NCBI GenBank assembly: GCA_033064195.1 | Contig: JARBJD010000018.1 | Span: 186,001-250,000 of the forward strand | Source: Blattamonas nauphoetae | Lineage: Eukaryota; Preaxostyla; Oxymonadida | Reading direction: 5' to 3' | DNA: 64,000 nucleotides | In this document: positions 35,451 to 47,217 of the stretch, one piece after another | Layout: every line of letters starts with the position of its first letter | How positions within the stretch are numbered: the first letter of the stretch is position 1 | Made by a program: the position numbers and the translations under genes | The notes under the pieces: generated by a model | Seen by the model: the letters and a program-made list of their open reading frames with translations, nothing else | Databases searched by the model: none | Told to the model about the DNA's origin: nothing

Positions 35451-36071
35451 CAGCTCGTGCTGTCCTGTAAGGGGCCAGAAGTGGACGTCGCTGTATGCGT
35501 CTGTGATCTCGACTTTGCTGTACTGCGGGGTGATGATCATTGGATGGTTCTTCATGGACGTGTCGAAGCTGTCAGTTGCGATCATGTCGTGCATGACGTT
35601 TTCGAATCTGGGTCTGCAGCTGATCCAACAGACAGTGGATCTGGAATCGCAGATGACGTCGTTCGAGCGAGTTGACTTCTATTCGACGAAGCTGCCTCAG
35701 GAAGCATCGACGCACGAAGTGGAAGTGCCTGAAGAGTGGCCAGCGAAGGGAGACATCCGATTTGAAGACGTGAAGTACAAATACCGTCCTGGTCTGCCGT
35801 TCGTGCTGAAGGGGTGAACTTCGACATCACGGGAGGGGAGACGATTGGGGTGTGTGGGCGAACAGGAGCAGGGAAGTCGTCGCTTCTGTTTGTTCTGTTC
35901 CGACTTGTTGAGCTGGACCCGAAGCTACCGCCGAAGATGATTGACATGAAGACAGGATTCCCAGTTGATGCGGACCCGAACGAAGATCCGAACAGCCGGT
36001 GTGTTCTGGTTGATGAAGTGGACTTCTTGACAGTGCACATCAATATTACGCCAAGGATTTGGGTTCGATAG
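35442..36071 (+). pseudogene. ABCC (MRP-type) transporter relic 1: last membrane helices and start of NBD2
   Basis: The first phase reads ISTLLYCGVMIIGWFFMDVS, then LQLIQQTVDLESQMTSFERV, the typical link before the second nucleotide-binding domain of ABCC pumps, then [21 protein letters not shown] one-base loss in GGGG(G)TGAAC shifts phase to [20 protein letters not shown] with an intact Walker A. Homology ends about 36045, before the Q-loop, signature and Walker B. The 5' limit is the minisatellite; the 3' limit abuts the stop of gene 3. ABCC proteins export conjugates; this remnant cannot. Confidence 0.9.
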
Positions 36072-36091
36072 AGAACCAACTTCGATTCGTG

Positions 36092-39000
36092 TCAGTCCCT
36101 GTTGAAAGTTAGTATTCTTCTTAAGTACATCGCATAGTTTTTCATTTCCTGAGAGGTGTCCACCTCGATCCCCACAACTCGCAGTTCGAACACATCGTCC
36201 CACCCTTCTTCTCTCAAAAGCGGGACTGTCTATAGTTCATCAGCAGTTTCAACTAAAGTTCATCAGCATCCCACAATTCGAGATGCGTGAGGCTTATCGA
36301 CTTCTTTTCGCTAAAAAGCACGAAAAAGGACACAAAATGAAGAAGAAAACTGTTTTGAGGCGAGTATGGTTTGTTTGAAAGACCAGTTCTGTTGATGAGT
36401 GGAAAAAGATGATGTGGGTCAGTAGAAGAGAAGGCTGAGAGGGTTAACCACAAAAATGAGCAATATGCAGTGAGAGGAACCTTGCTGAAGAGTGAGAGAA
36501 TGATATTGTGCTCCAAGAGTGTAGAAATCATAAATCTGGACTGTGATCGTGCTATCAAGCGATAGTGATTGACAATAGTGGTGAAAGTTGGAGCGATGGA
36601 AGGTCACAAGTCGATGAAGCATTCTGGGAGGGAGATAGATTAAAGAAAGTGCTGAATGGGACGAGGACTGTCTGAAATGTGGAGAGACAGAATCGGCAAG
36701 AAAGTCGATATTCAGAAGAAAGAAGACGACACATCTCGAGGATCGAGTCACATGATCAACAACAGTGCAAGGGATGAACTTCATTGAAAGGAAAGTCTGA
36801 GATAGCTCTACGACGATCGCGTTTGAAAGGGAGATGATTCGAGTGAATGTATCCTTTGATTTTGAGGATTGAAATTGCGAGAGAATGATTGAGAATGTGT
36901 AAAGGAAGACATGAACAGTGATGAACTGTCAAACACCCGAATAATTGCTGAGTAGTCAGAAAGACACTTCATTTGGGAGGATCTTCCATTAAATATGTTC
37001 GAAAACCTACAGAATGACATCAATAATTGTTGAGACGTATCCTTCATAAATGATGAGCAGAAACCTTGGACCAGATTAAAACAAGTCGAGATTTGGATTG
37101 AAGCTTCGTTCCTGCACTTTAAATCAGAGAGTTAAATGTCAAAGAAGGTAAGAAATCCATCGCTGATAGATTTTTGAGCACCTGATGAGTTTTTCAAATA
37201 GAAAGAGCGGAGACCTTTCAGATTTTCGCGATTAGCTGTGTCACTCTGACTATCCTCAAAACAATGCGCTGAGAAGCCAAGTGAGGACAAAACGTCATTT
37301 TCATTGGAGTTCTGTCCGTTGTTATTGAATACTTACATCTGTATTGGTCGTAGTCGAAATGCCTATTCTTTTACCGTGGGTGATCAGTTCTTCATGGCAG
37401 TTCGTTCAAAGGGACAGTCATGACTTGTTTTGATGGATGCCGCGTATTTCTCTCTCAAAGGTGATGAAAGAGATGGACATGACGTGAAAAGGGGAAGTGA
37501 GACAAGATCTGATAAAATGAAGTTATGGGCCTCTGATGAACTATAGTTGGTATTGCTGATGAACTATAGTCAGTCCCCTCAAAAGCACTTCTCGTCTCTT
37601 CTGTCGTTCTGGAAAGTCTCGTTTCCAGTTCCATGTTCGACTCACAATGCTCATGAAGACAGTCTTAAAATGATCTTCGTTCTCCATCTGGACCATCGCT
37701 CGCACTTCCCATTTCACAAGTTCGGACACAATGTCAGCGTCGTATTCGTCGGATCGAAGTTCCATGTGTGTGATGTGGCGATGGATCCAACACATGCGAT
37801 CTTCGAGTTCATCTTTGTCTTCTTCCTCCAGAATGAGTTTGTCCAAATTGTTGAAGAGATATGTGATGAAGTGTTTGGTTGGTTCAAACACAGAAACACG
37901 AATGAGACGATATTGTTCGAGTTTTGCTTCTTCATCGAATCCGATCGGATCACACATGTTGGAGATGAATTTGGTGAGATTGACAAGAGTTTTGGACTCC
38001 GAAAGAGGAAGAGAAACGAAATCGACTGTTTCAAACATCCGACCAACAAGATTCGCAGTCATGAACTGTTCCTTCATCCACCGATAGGTATGAATGATGT
38101 TGGAGATGGTCGTGAAGAGGTTCACGTTGATGTATTTGTGGTTGAGTTTGAGAGAGTTGAGGATGAGGTCAGGGAAGGATGGATCGTCAAGGATGATGGT
38201 TCGGAAGGAAGGCTGGTCGGGATCTGCAATTTGGTATGGCATATTATAGGGGGTGAACTAATTCTGTCCCCGCAGGTTTTCTCTGTATCGAAGGTGTGAC
38301 CAGCACTGATTTTTTCATCAATGTCTTACACATAGCCAATTCATGTTTATGTCAGAATTTTCTATTTTTTGTGCTATAGATCTCTCAATTCAGACATTTC
38401 TGATTGTGATTTACGAATATTTTCTTCTGTGTGAAACTTCGACAGAAATACATTAACTATAGGAGTTCTTTTCAACTCTTTTCTCGTGATGTGCTCTAAA
38501 AAATGCACATAAAGAGCTCCATTCACGGTGGTCGTGGAAAAAAGAAAAGTCGATCTCTTTTCGTTCGAAGGTTGGTATAGCGTGGTCGATCATAAATATC
38601 ACGTAGGAGGCCTTCTTATAATCTGAAAAAGTCCTGAAATAAGAAAATGAGACTTGAATCGAAGCCACTGTCAAGATCCACGACAATGGGGATGAAAACT
38701 CTAACCACGGTAGAAATTTCAATCTTCCATTGAAACGTGTATTTCTTCACTATTATCCAGAAATGAAAACTGATTTTGATAAAAGAAAATCGCAATACCT
38801 TTTCCTGAGGATCGAAAGAGATAGTGAACGAGAGGACATATGATTTCATTGAAATCGATTGTCTACAAAAAAATTGTCAAATTCTATGCATTTTGAGAGC
38901 AATTATTTGAATAATGATGAGGATAGACATCTAGGAATCTGTCCTGTCATCCATTGCATGGATCCTCCATTTGACTTTAATAGGATTGATCTTCGTTCGT

Positions 39001-40680
39001 TATTCACAAATTCGAGTTTTTTGAATCTCGATGAATCCGTTTGATCAACATTCTTTCCTGGAAAAGTGAGAATTGAAAGAGAATTGTCTGTCTGAGATCT
39101 CATTTTTCCTGAAAGTATCGAATTAAGTCGTAATGATGTAAAATGAAAACAATAATCGATGTACCGACTATGTGTAAGCTTTATACTTGTATTGTTTGTT
39201 GCATCCCTTCCCTACATATTGAGAAAGTTGGAGGGGACATAATTAGTTCACCCCCTATAACGAGACTATTCCACGACTCGCCCAAAAAGCTTAGGCATGC
39301 TTCTCGAAGCATTTTTAGAGAATCTGCAATTTGGTTGCCATCTCCAGAAACCAGAGGAGTGGTTGGAGAAGAGTCGGAGGGAAGAGAAGTCATGAGATTG
39401 TCGATGGTTGAGATGTTCGTGAGAATCGTTGGGAGAGCTTCTTTCACAAAGAGAATCAATTCAACGATTATCTCAGAATCAACCTGAAATGACGAGAAAT
39501 GATGGAAAGAGACAAAACACACTTCGATTGGTGGATTTGTTCTCAATAGGAGAATTGGGACGAGGAACGACTTTGTACAGAACAGAAGGGAATGTCTGAT
39601 GATGAAGGGATCATCTTTTGTGACTTGGATGTATTTTGGGAGGTGGGAAAGATCGGTTGGGAGATTAGCTTGGAATTCGGAGAAAACGATTCGGAGTTTC
39701 TTTGACAGAGCAGCCAGGAATGAGAGACCAGAACATTGTTGGTGTGGGGAAGATGATGGGAAGATGGGTGAGGGGAGATGTGTGAGAGTAGTTGTGTCTC
39801 CTTGGGCGACATGACAAAGAGCATCGAGAGAATTGTTGGCGATTTCGAGATGAGGGAAGAGAGAAATCCGAGCCAAAGTGGTGAGAACTGCAGGTGGTGG
39901 TGATGATTCTCCGATTTTGTTGAATGTGGAAATGATGAAATCTTCGTGTTGGAGAAAAAGCGATTCCGAAATTTCAGGTTCGAAGAAGAGAGATTCCATG
40001 CAAGAACAACACTGAAAACAAATGAACAAGATGAAAGAATGAAACACACTGATTCCAATGCAGGGCATGAAGACCAATCTCCAAATTCCCTGATCACGAA
40101 AGAAGCGATTTCAGACGAAAGCGAAGAGCGAACGAACGAGGGCGATTTCGAATCTGAAAGAAAGCAAAAAAGAAAGAAACGAGGACATCCATCATCACAA
40201 CCAAGAAAACCACAAACAAAGAATCTCAAGCAGTTTCATTAGTTCAGCCTGAAATCAAAGCCACAATCAACAATCAACAAAACAGAAAACGAGACCACAA
40301 GTCCAGACGAGTGTGCTCGACACGATGGAGACAGATATCGACACCAATCATCAAAACTGTCATCCGACCCACTTTCTGACACACATCCAAAACGTACATG
40401 ACAGTTAGAAAGAAACCGATGATGAATACAAAAAAGCACACCAGATGCCACTTTCAGTAACTCTCGGAGTGTGTCCACAATAACATCTTCATCATCACAT
40501 TGCAATACTTCGAGAAGGGACGAGATGTTGGACTGAGATGGAGAGAGATGAAGAATGAAAACAACAGACCAAATTCCAACCGGTGTGTGTGTTCAAAACA
40601 CTCGGTGAGCGATCACCATTCTGAAAAGTCTGCTTTGAAGTCATCGAGGAGTCACCTGATCCGTTTGTTTTGTGAGACAT
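36092..40680 (-). CDS. HEAT-like gene 3, carrying two inserted elements
   Basis: The start MSHKTNGSGDSSMTSK is at 40678-40680; the first exon ends THTGWNL, and short GT-AG introns follow as in gene 1. The coding sequence runs ESCCSCMESLFFEPEISESL to GESWNSLV, is cut by an element (38247-39257), resumes NMPYQIADPDQPSFRT, runs to RQKRREVLL, is cut again (36222-37577), and ends REEGWDDVFELRVVGIEV to NRD with TGA at 36092-36094. Taking out each element and one copy of its target duplication leaves one open reading frame. No other lesion is seen. As it lies in the DNA the gene is interrupted, but it looks otherwise functional. Confidence 0.75.
36222..37577. mobile_element. 1.36-kb TIR element with 9-bp duplication
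   Basis: The ends are GGGACTGTCTATAGTTCATC and the inverse of GGGACTGACTATAGTTCATC, each followed inward by a second ATAGTTCATCAG-like word. The flanks are direct CTCAAAAGC (36213-36221 and 37578-37586). There is no transposase; only short frames lie inside. It interrupts the last exon of HEAT-like gene 3. Duplication length suggests a Mutator-like non-autonomous element, unrelated in TIR to elements A and B. Confidence 0.85.
38247..39257. mobile_element. 1.0-kb Tc1/mariner-like MITE with TA duplication
   Basis: The ends are TAGGGGGTGAACTAATTCTG and the inverse of TAGGGGGTGAACTAATTATG, TIRs of about 26 bp with one mismatch. The flanks are TA at 38245-38246 and 39258-39259. The interior is A/T-rich with no recognisable DDE transposase. 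It interrupts gene 3 between GESWNSLV and NMPYQIADP. Confidence 0.85.
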
Positions 40681-40819
40681 TGAAAAACAGTTTAGTATGG
40701 GTCGGCTCGGAATAATCGTCCATTTTTTCATTAACACTCTCAAAACCACATTTCCCTGAAGCATAAAAGACGAATCAAAAAGGACATGTCCATTTTCTAA
40801 AGACGAGTCTCCGACTGTG

Positions 40820-40887
40820 TTATCCTTCATTCAGTGCCAGCTCGATTCTGAATTCCTCCGCGATATCTTTTAAGGTCTGATTGGTGC
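40820..40887 (-). pseudogene. HEAT-like C-terminal tail relic upstream of gene 3
   Basis: The complement reads TNQTLKDIAEEFRIELALNE followed by Gly and TAA, the family C-terminus. The sequence between this stop and the start of gene 3 also matches that between the tail at 12708-13071 and gene 1 (for example AAAATGGACATGTCC). It is cut 5' of TNQ by unrelated DNA. Confidence 0.8.
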
Positions 40888-41097
40888 AAAGCAATCGTTG
40901 ACCTCATCGATTTCCGGTCGCAGTTTGTTCAGTAGCCGACAATGTCTCGGTTGGGAAATGAAAGAAGCACAATACGAGAAGCAACGAGCCCCAATGAGAG
41001 AGAGTTGGACGAGGAGTCTGGAAAGCTGGCTGATTGAGCGGGAGATGGAAGGTCTGCTTGGCCGCGCACGATCTTTCGGGCAAAATGATTTGATTTG
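40888..41097. other. Junction sequence, no gene recognised
   Basis: A 70-codon + frame (40898-41110) with many Glu/Arg residues overlaps the 3' end of the next gene. It has no recognised domain and is probably debris at a rearrangement junction. Confidence 0.3.
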
Positions 41098-42590
41098 TCA
41101 CTGCTGCTGAGTGTTCGAGACAATCTGGAGAGCACATTCCTTACAAACTTCGGAAAAGTCGAACTCTCTCATTTTCCGTTTCTGATGGTCTTTCCAGATT
41201 GTCGCGAGAAGAATCCCAATCATTGCAGTCCCTTTTTCGTAGTCATCCAGAAACGATGAGTTCGACACAGCGAGGACGATACCATCCAACATTCCATGTT
41301 TCACCAAGTCCATCCGAACAGCATCAGACGACACTGTGATGAATCGAGAGCAGAACTCGAAAACTGCAGAAGTGTGGGCAGGAAACAACGATCTGAAAGA
41401 TGAACAGAACGAAGAAGAAGAAAGGCAGAAGAGAACACATACGTTTTTTTCTCAACGAGAAACTGAGCAAGAGGTGGTGTGATGAGAGAATTTGGAAGAG
41501 CTGAAAAAGGATGAGAACAAAGACACCAGACCGTCATGAGACAAGGAATGAACAATGAGAGATGCACAGGCGACTCGATCTCTGAGAGATGGGATGTCAG
41601 ATTTCATTGAGTTGAGACTCCGACGGTGGGAGTCGACTGTGAGAGTGGCGACGAGAGAGGGGATGCCGGAGTACGATGAGAGAGTTTGGAGGATGCCTCG
41701 CTGAGCACCAGCCAGAGAAGGAAGATGGCAGAGGAGGGGAGAGTCGAAGTCAGAAGGAATGTTGTACCATTGGAGAGCCACAACAATCTCCCCAACTCTT
41801 CTCAGCAAGTTCAGCTCGAGTTGATCCAACCTCGACTCCAATGGAGTCAGCATTTTGAATACTGTGGCGAGAGACAAGCACGCATCGAAAGGAGCTGTCA
41901 ATGCACACATGTTGCGGAAGAGAGTGAGAAAACTGACCCAAATCTGTTTGTCGGCTCTGACGAGGTGTTGAGAGGAGAGGAATGTGTCGATGAGGAGAGG
42001 AGGGGGGAAGCATCCAAAGAGGATGTTAAAAACTTCCTGTCTGCTGTCTGGACCAGAGAGTTCGACGAAGAGAATTGAGAAAAGATGACGAAGCGCTTCC
42101 TGATCGAGAGTGAATGGTGGACACCGAAGAAGGAGCGAGTGCAGACCATGATAAGGAACATTCAGGAACGTGCTCGAGGTGAAGAGCTTCGGATCAGGCA
42201 ATTGTCGAAAGAACGCGTTTGGGTCGTTCCGGAGAGACCATTCGAACATCAGATCCATCGGAAAGAAGGAGTGTCTGTGTTTGGGGGCGATGGTGGTGTG
42301 GTTGAGGAAGTACACTGGATTGATGGCTTCGGTCAGAGTAGAAGTGAAAGAACTGCCATCAAAGACAGACAAAACCGAGTCGAGAAGTGTTGCCTCAACA
42401 CTCTGAGGATGACGCGATCGTTCCCGTCTGGACAGCAAACCCATATTTCTGGAAAGATTGGCAATCATCCAGTTCTTCTTCACAAACTTCAGAAGGAACT
42501 TCACTTTCCAATTTCGAGACATCGAAACCGCGTTGTTCAGGAACACATTGCCGACGAATTGACAAGCTTGGTGGAGGTGTAAGGTGTTTG
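41098..42590 (-). CDS. ARM/HEAT-like gene, 5' truncated
   Basis: The long exon encodes Leu-rich helices (LRHLFSILFVELSGPDSRQE, VSFLTLFRNMCALTAPFD, ELNLLRRVGEIVVALQWYN). A GT-AG intron of about 60 nt near 41395-41455 (GTGAGAAAAAAACG...TTTCAG) leads to the last exon (FEFCSRFITVSSDAVRMDLV...IVSNTQQQ), with TGA at 41098-41100. The 5' end runs, without an obvious start, into the antisense of ABCC relic 2 near 42590, so the first exon is probably lost. It resembles the gene at 7526-8833 in style, not clearly in sequence. Function unknown. Confidence 0.65.
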
Positions 42591-42595
42591 TTGAT

Positions 42596-43139
42596 GGTGA
42601 TGGAAGAACGGCCAACGAAGGGAGACATCCGATTTGAAGACGTGAAGTACAAATACCGTCCTGGTCTACCGTTCGTGCTGAAGGGGTGAACTTCGACATC
42701 ATGGGAGGGGAGACGATTGGGAGTGTGAGGGTGAAGAGCTGCATGGAAGTCGTCGCTTCTGTTTGTTCTGTTCCGACTTGTTGAGCTGGACCCGAAGCTG
42801 GCGCCGAAGATGATTGACATGAAGACAGGATTCCCAGTTGATGCGGACCCGAACGAAGCTCCGAACATCGGGCGTATTCTGATTGATGGAGTGGACATCT
42901 CGAAAGTGGACATCCACCGTGTGCGAAGCTCGGTGGCGATCATCCCGCAAGACCCGACGCTGTTCACAGGAACGATCCGATACAACCTGGACTTGGGAGG
43001 GAAGGCATCGGACGACCGGATCTGGGAAGTGTTGGAGATGATTGAGATGCGAGAGATTGTGGCAGGTCTTCCGCTTGGGCTGGACTCGCAGGTGGCGGAG
43101 AGAGGAAGCAACTTTTCGGTTGAAATGCGACAACTGTGA
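42596..43139 (+). pseudogene. ABCC transporter relic 2: NBD2 fragment
   Basis: It begins [20 protein letters not shown] as in relic 1 and carries the same one-base loss in GGGG(G)TGAAC. Walker A is destroyed (GRTGAGKSS region reads as unrelated residues). The phase then recovers [60 protein letters not shown] (Q-loop) and ends GSNFSVEMRQL with a stop where the signature should read SVGQRQL. It extends further 3' than relic 1 and less far 5'. Confidence 0.9.
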
Positions 43140-43313
43140 GCCAAGTTCGATTCGAGTCAAGCTTGAATCATTCCTCTCTTCTTTCATGTTCTTGTCGATA
43201 TCATCCTTGTTCCTCTCCCACTGGGTTTCTTCAATGAAAGATTGATCGATTAGAATACTGAAATGATTGATGAGTGTTGAGTGATCCTGGTTTCGTCAGA
43301 CAACTGACCATCA
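43137..43313. other. Short spacer 3' of HEAT-like gene 4
   Basis: The complement starts like the 3' flank of gene 1 (TGATGATGGTCAGTTGTC) and then diverges. Nothing else is recognised. Confidence 0.4.
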
Positions 43314-45530
43314 TCAGAGCTCGTCCGCATTCAATGCCTGCTCGTTTCTGAAGTCCTCCACGAAATCAACCATTTCCTGATTGGTGTCCGCACCCATCCC
43401 CACCACTCGCAGTTCGAACGCATCGTCCCACCCTTCTTCTCTCAAACGCACTTCTCGTCTCTTCTGCCGCTCTGGTTGATTTCGTCTCCATTTTGAGGCT
43501 CTGTTCAACAAGCTCTTCAAGAGATGCTTAAAAGTCCATTCCATCTCCATCTCGACCATCGCTCGGATCTCCCATTTCACAAGTTCTGACACAAAGTCGA
43601 CGTCGTGTTCGTCCGATCGAACTTCCAAGTTTTTCATGTGATGGTGGATCCGACAGAGATCTTTTTCGAAAAGAGTTTTGTCTTTTTCACTCAGGAGGAG
43701 TTTGTCCGAATTGTGGAAGATGAAAGTGACGAATTGTTTGGCTGGCTCGAACACAGAAACACGAATGAGAGGATACTGTTGAAACCATGCTTCGTCATTG
43801 TTTCCAATTGGAGCAAACATGCTGGTGATGAATTTGGTGAGCTGGAAAAGAGTTCTGGACTCCGAGAGAGGAAGCGAAACGAAATCGACAGTTTCAAACA
43901 TCCGGCCAACAAGATTCGCTTTCATGAACTGTTCCTTCATCTGCGGAAAGCGAATAACGATGTTTGAGATGGTAATGAGAATGAATTCTCTGATTCCCTG
44001 GTGATTGAGTTTGAGCGAGTCGAGAATGAGGTCAGTGAATGATGGATCGTCGAGGACGATTGTTTGGAAGGATGATTTGTGGGGTTCTGGGATTCTTCCG
44101 GCGACACCGACGAAGAAAGCCCAAGTGTCGTTCACATACTCCTCACACTCGTTTCGAAGTACTTGGGGAGAAGTAAGAATTGGTGTGTCAACTCCATAAA
44201 CCAATGGAGCGGATGGAGAAGAGTCGGAGGGAAGGGAAGCGACGAGAGAGTCGATGTTGGAAATGTTCGTGAGAATCGTTGTGAGCGCTTCTTTCACAAA
44301 GAGAATCAAATCTCGGATGATCTCCGAATCAACCTGAAATGACGCAAAATGATGGAAAGAGGAAGAACACACTTCGATTGGAGGATTTGCTTTCAAAAGA
44401 AAAGTTGGGATGAGAAACGAGCACGAACAGAAGGAAAGGGAGTGTTTGATGATGGATGGATCATGTTTTGTGATCTGGGCGTATTTTGGGAGGTGTGAAG
44501 GATCGGTTGGGAAATATGATTGGAAGTCGGAGAAAACGATTCGGAGTTTCTTTGTCAGAGCAGCCAGGAATGAGAGTGCACAATATTGTTGGTGTGGTGA
44601 AGATGATGGGAAGATGGGTGAGGGGAGAAGTGTGAGAGCAGGTGTGTCTCCTTGGGCGACATGACAAAGAGCATCGAGAGAGTGGAAAGCGATTCTGAGA
44701 TGTGGGAAGAGAGAAATCCGAGCCAAAGTGGTGAGGACTGTAGGCGGAGGCGATGATTTTCCGATTTTATTGAATGTAGAAACAACAATGTCCTTGTGCA
44801 GGAAGAAAAGCGAGTCGACATTTTTGGGTTCGAAGAAAAGAGATTCCATGCAAAAACAACACTGAAAACAAATGAGAAAGAGGAATGAATGAAACACACT
44901 GATTCCAATGCAGCACACGATGACCAATCTCTAAATTCCCTGAGCACGAAAGAAGCGATTTCAGACGAAAGCGACGAGCGAACGAACGAGCGCGATTTCG
45001 AATCTGAAAGAAAGCAAGAAAGCAAGAAATGAAGACATTCATCATCACAACCAAGAAAACCACAAACATAGAGTCTCAAGTAATTTCATCAGTTCAGCCT
45101 GGAGGCGAGAATGAACAAAACAGAAAACGAGACCACAAGTCCAGATGAGTGTGTTCCACAACACAATGGAGACAGAAATCGACACCAATCATCGAAACTG
45201 TCATCCGACCCACTTTCTGATACACATTCAAAACATCCACAACATCCAATACAGGCATCAATAAATCGATGAAGAAAACTAGAATACACACCAGATGCCA
45301 CTTTCTGCAATATTCGGAGTGTGTCAACAATATGCTCTTCATCATCACATTGTAATCTTTTGAGAAGGGACGAGATGTTCGACTGAAAACGAGAGAAATG
45401 AATCACGAAAACGACAAACCAGATTCCAACTGCGTGGATTGTTCAAAGCTCTAGGCGAGAGATCCCCATTCACAATAGACCGCTCTGAACCCATCGAGGA
45501 GTCACCCAATTCGTTTGTTCGGAGTGTCAT
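43314..45530 (-). CDS. HEAT-like gene 4, uninterrupted
   Basis: This is the only full-length member in the window with no insertion. It starts MTLRTNELGDSSMGSE at 45530; exon 1 ends NNPRSWNL. Then come exons SNISSLLKRLQCDDEEHIVD, ESGSDDSFDDWCRFLSPLCC, AELMKLLETL, YSKSRSFVRSSLSSEIASFV, and the long exons to FRNEQALNADEL (stop at 43314). Introns are short GT-AG (37-75 nt). The protein is about 640 residues. Helical repeats (DLILDSLKLNHQGIREFILI) suggest an alpha solenoid; a conserved block RMFETVDFVSLPLSESRTLF and a charged C-terminal motif RQKRREVRLREEGWDDAFEL define the family. There is no signal peptide or membrane helix, so it is probably cytoplasmic. No known function. Confidence 0.85.
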
Positions 45531-45655
45531 TCAGAAAGAATGAATTATGGGTTCGAATCCAGTAAAATGGACATTTTAGGCAGATTCCCTCTGACAAATC
45601 GACATCCCCAAAATTTGATGTTATTTCAAACGAAATTGATGAGATTTGTGATGGG

Positions 45656-46761
45656 TTACGAGGTGGACGAATGTGATGAGAGACAGATGCGCTCGGCTCG
45701 TCCGACGAGGATTTTGTTTCGTTGGTCGCATTGATTTGAGGTGGGGTGGCTCGGCGTTGATGCTTCGTTTGGAGAGACTTGAGTGTCTTTCGAAAGCATC
45801 GAGATTTGAGGAATGAATGAGGAGTCTACAACGAAGAATAACTCAAAAAGACAACACACTTCCCGTGTTTCATCTTTCTCGAATGCCTCCATCATCGTCA
45901 CCCACTCTTTCCATTCATTGTATCGTTTCTTAACTTTTTTCAACGAGTGAGTTTCCTTAATCTTCTTCACAATATCCATAAGCTCTTCCGAATACTGATA
46001 ATAAGGACCGCGCAGGAATGAGTTGTCTGTCAGAACAAATGAGCTGGAATTTTGGGGATGAAGAACAAAACGAGTGAATGAGGTGGCGAGATTGGAGTAA
46101 ATGAATGGATCTGATTCATAATCGTCAGTCTTGGGAATTTGTCGAAAACATTCTGCAAAATATGGTGAGTGATCTGTTGGGGACGAATCTGGTAGTTTGA
46201 GATCTCCAGAAGCCATAAAATGTTTGACGAGGACAACCATGATGTGCGCGAAGATAGTGTCGTGTTGTTCGGGATTTAGAGGGAGGGTCAATCGGTGTTG
46301 TTGGTCGAGACTGCGATGGATGTGCAGAAAGAACTGGCAGATGGTGGAGATGTCGGAAGAAAGCGAACCTGGAATCGATGGCTGGTGTGGAGAAGAGGGA
46401 TGATCTATTTAGATGAATGAAAGATGAAAAGAGAAAACCAATCAAGATTGTGGAAGCTGACTCTATTCGGATGTTCTCGAAGGTCAGGGGTGGGGCAAAT
46501 TTGTGTTCATTTCTGAACAGTTCCGCTGATATCACCGCTTCAACAAACCATTCCATCAATGTCTGGAGGAAGCAATAAAAAAGGAAAACAACACACTGTC
46601 CAGGAAAGAGATTGATCACCAGCGGTAAATCGCTGGATATGCGATCTTAGACTTTCCGTCGGATTCTCCCCAGAAAGTGCAATATTGGCGATATCACTTT
46701 CGTCATCATCAATTGAGATAGACACGATGGTTTTATTTGAAAGAGAAGTCTGTTCACTCAT
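45656..46761 (-). CDS. Spliced gene of unknown function
   Basis: Exon 1 (46597-46761) encodes MSEQTSLSNKTIVSISIDDD to SLSWT; a 34-nt intron (46563-46596) leads to exon 2 (TLMEWFVEAVISAELF...STILI), then a second intron near 46404-46437, then an exon reading DHPSSPHQPSIPGSLSSD, CQFFLHIHRSLDQQHRLTLP and IFAHIMVVLVKHFMASGDLK to YNEWKEWVTMMEAFEKDE. Phases agree at both junctions. A further intron of about 34 nt near 45830-45870 is likely; the 3' end is uncertain because two phases stay open to 45656 or to about 45500. A mostly helical protein; I do not recognise the family. Confidence 0.65.
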
Positions 46762-47217
46762 TCAGATGACTGAGGTGGAACAAACAGAGAGTCCGGATGA
46801 AAAAATAGAGAGTAATGAGAAAGAAATGAGATCACAAAATGGATAAAATCAGAAGAAAAAGATGAATAAAGAGCGAAAAAGGAATATCAGACAATTGTTA
46901 TCCCGTAAAGCCCTGATGAATGACGAAACACAACGAAAGTCAATTGTGGAGATTGTAGGTTCAAGATCGAGATGAAACGACTTGAGTGAGTGTAAACACG
47001 ATGAGAACTGCAAAATAATGAGAGTTAAAGATAGAGTAATGAATGATTGAGTTTTGGTCACCCTTAAACATTTTCACGTTCAACCTGCTTTCTCTCAACA
47101 AATCTACATTCACTGTTCACAATATTCCAACTCTCGTCCTATTTCATCAAGTCCGGTCTCATTGGCATTTCTAACCTCTCGTCTTCTTCCACCCAACTTC
47201 GACCTCTCTCTCTCACA
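46762..47217. other. Divergent intergenic region between two spliced genes
   Basis: The flanking genes point away from each other, so promoters of both should lie here. The sequence is A/T-rich near 46800-47050 and C/T-rich on the + strand from 47080. No defined motif or gene is seen. Confidence 0.45.

Noticed and set aside
33808-35817. Very long open frames (548-669 codons) on both strands, one leading into transporter sequence
   Set aside because: They arise from a stop-free 20-bp tandem repeat whose length is not a multiple of three, so every + phase is open. The amino-acid repeats (GRWGDRVVDGETEWSM type) follow the DNA period exactly.
38247-39257. Short frames inside the TA-flanked element as a transposase
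   Set aside because: None exceeds about 90 codons and no DDE/D or helix-turn-helix pattern is recognisable in either strand.
45530-45570. GGGTTCGAATCC, resembling a tRNA T-arm
   Set aside because: No acceptor, D or anticodon arms can be drawn around it; it lies in the region upstream of HEAT-like gene 4.
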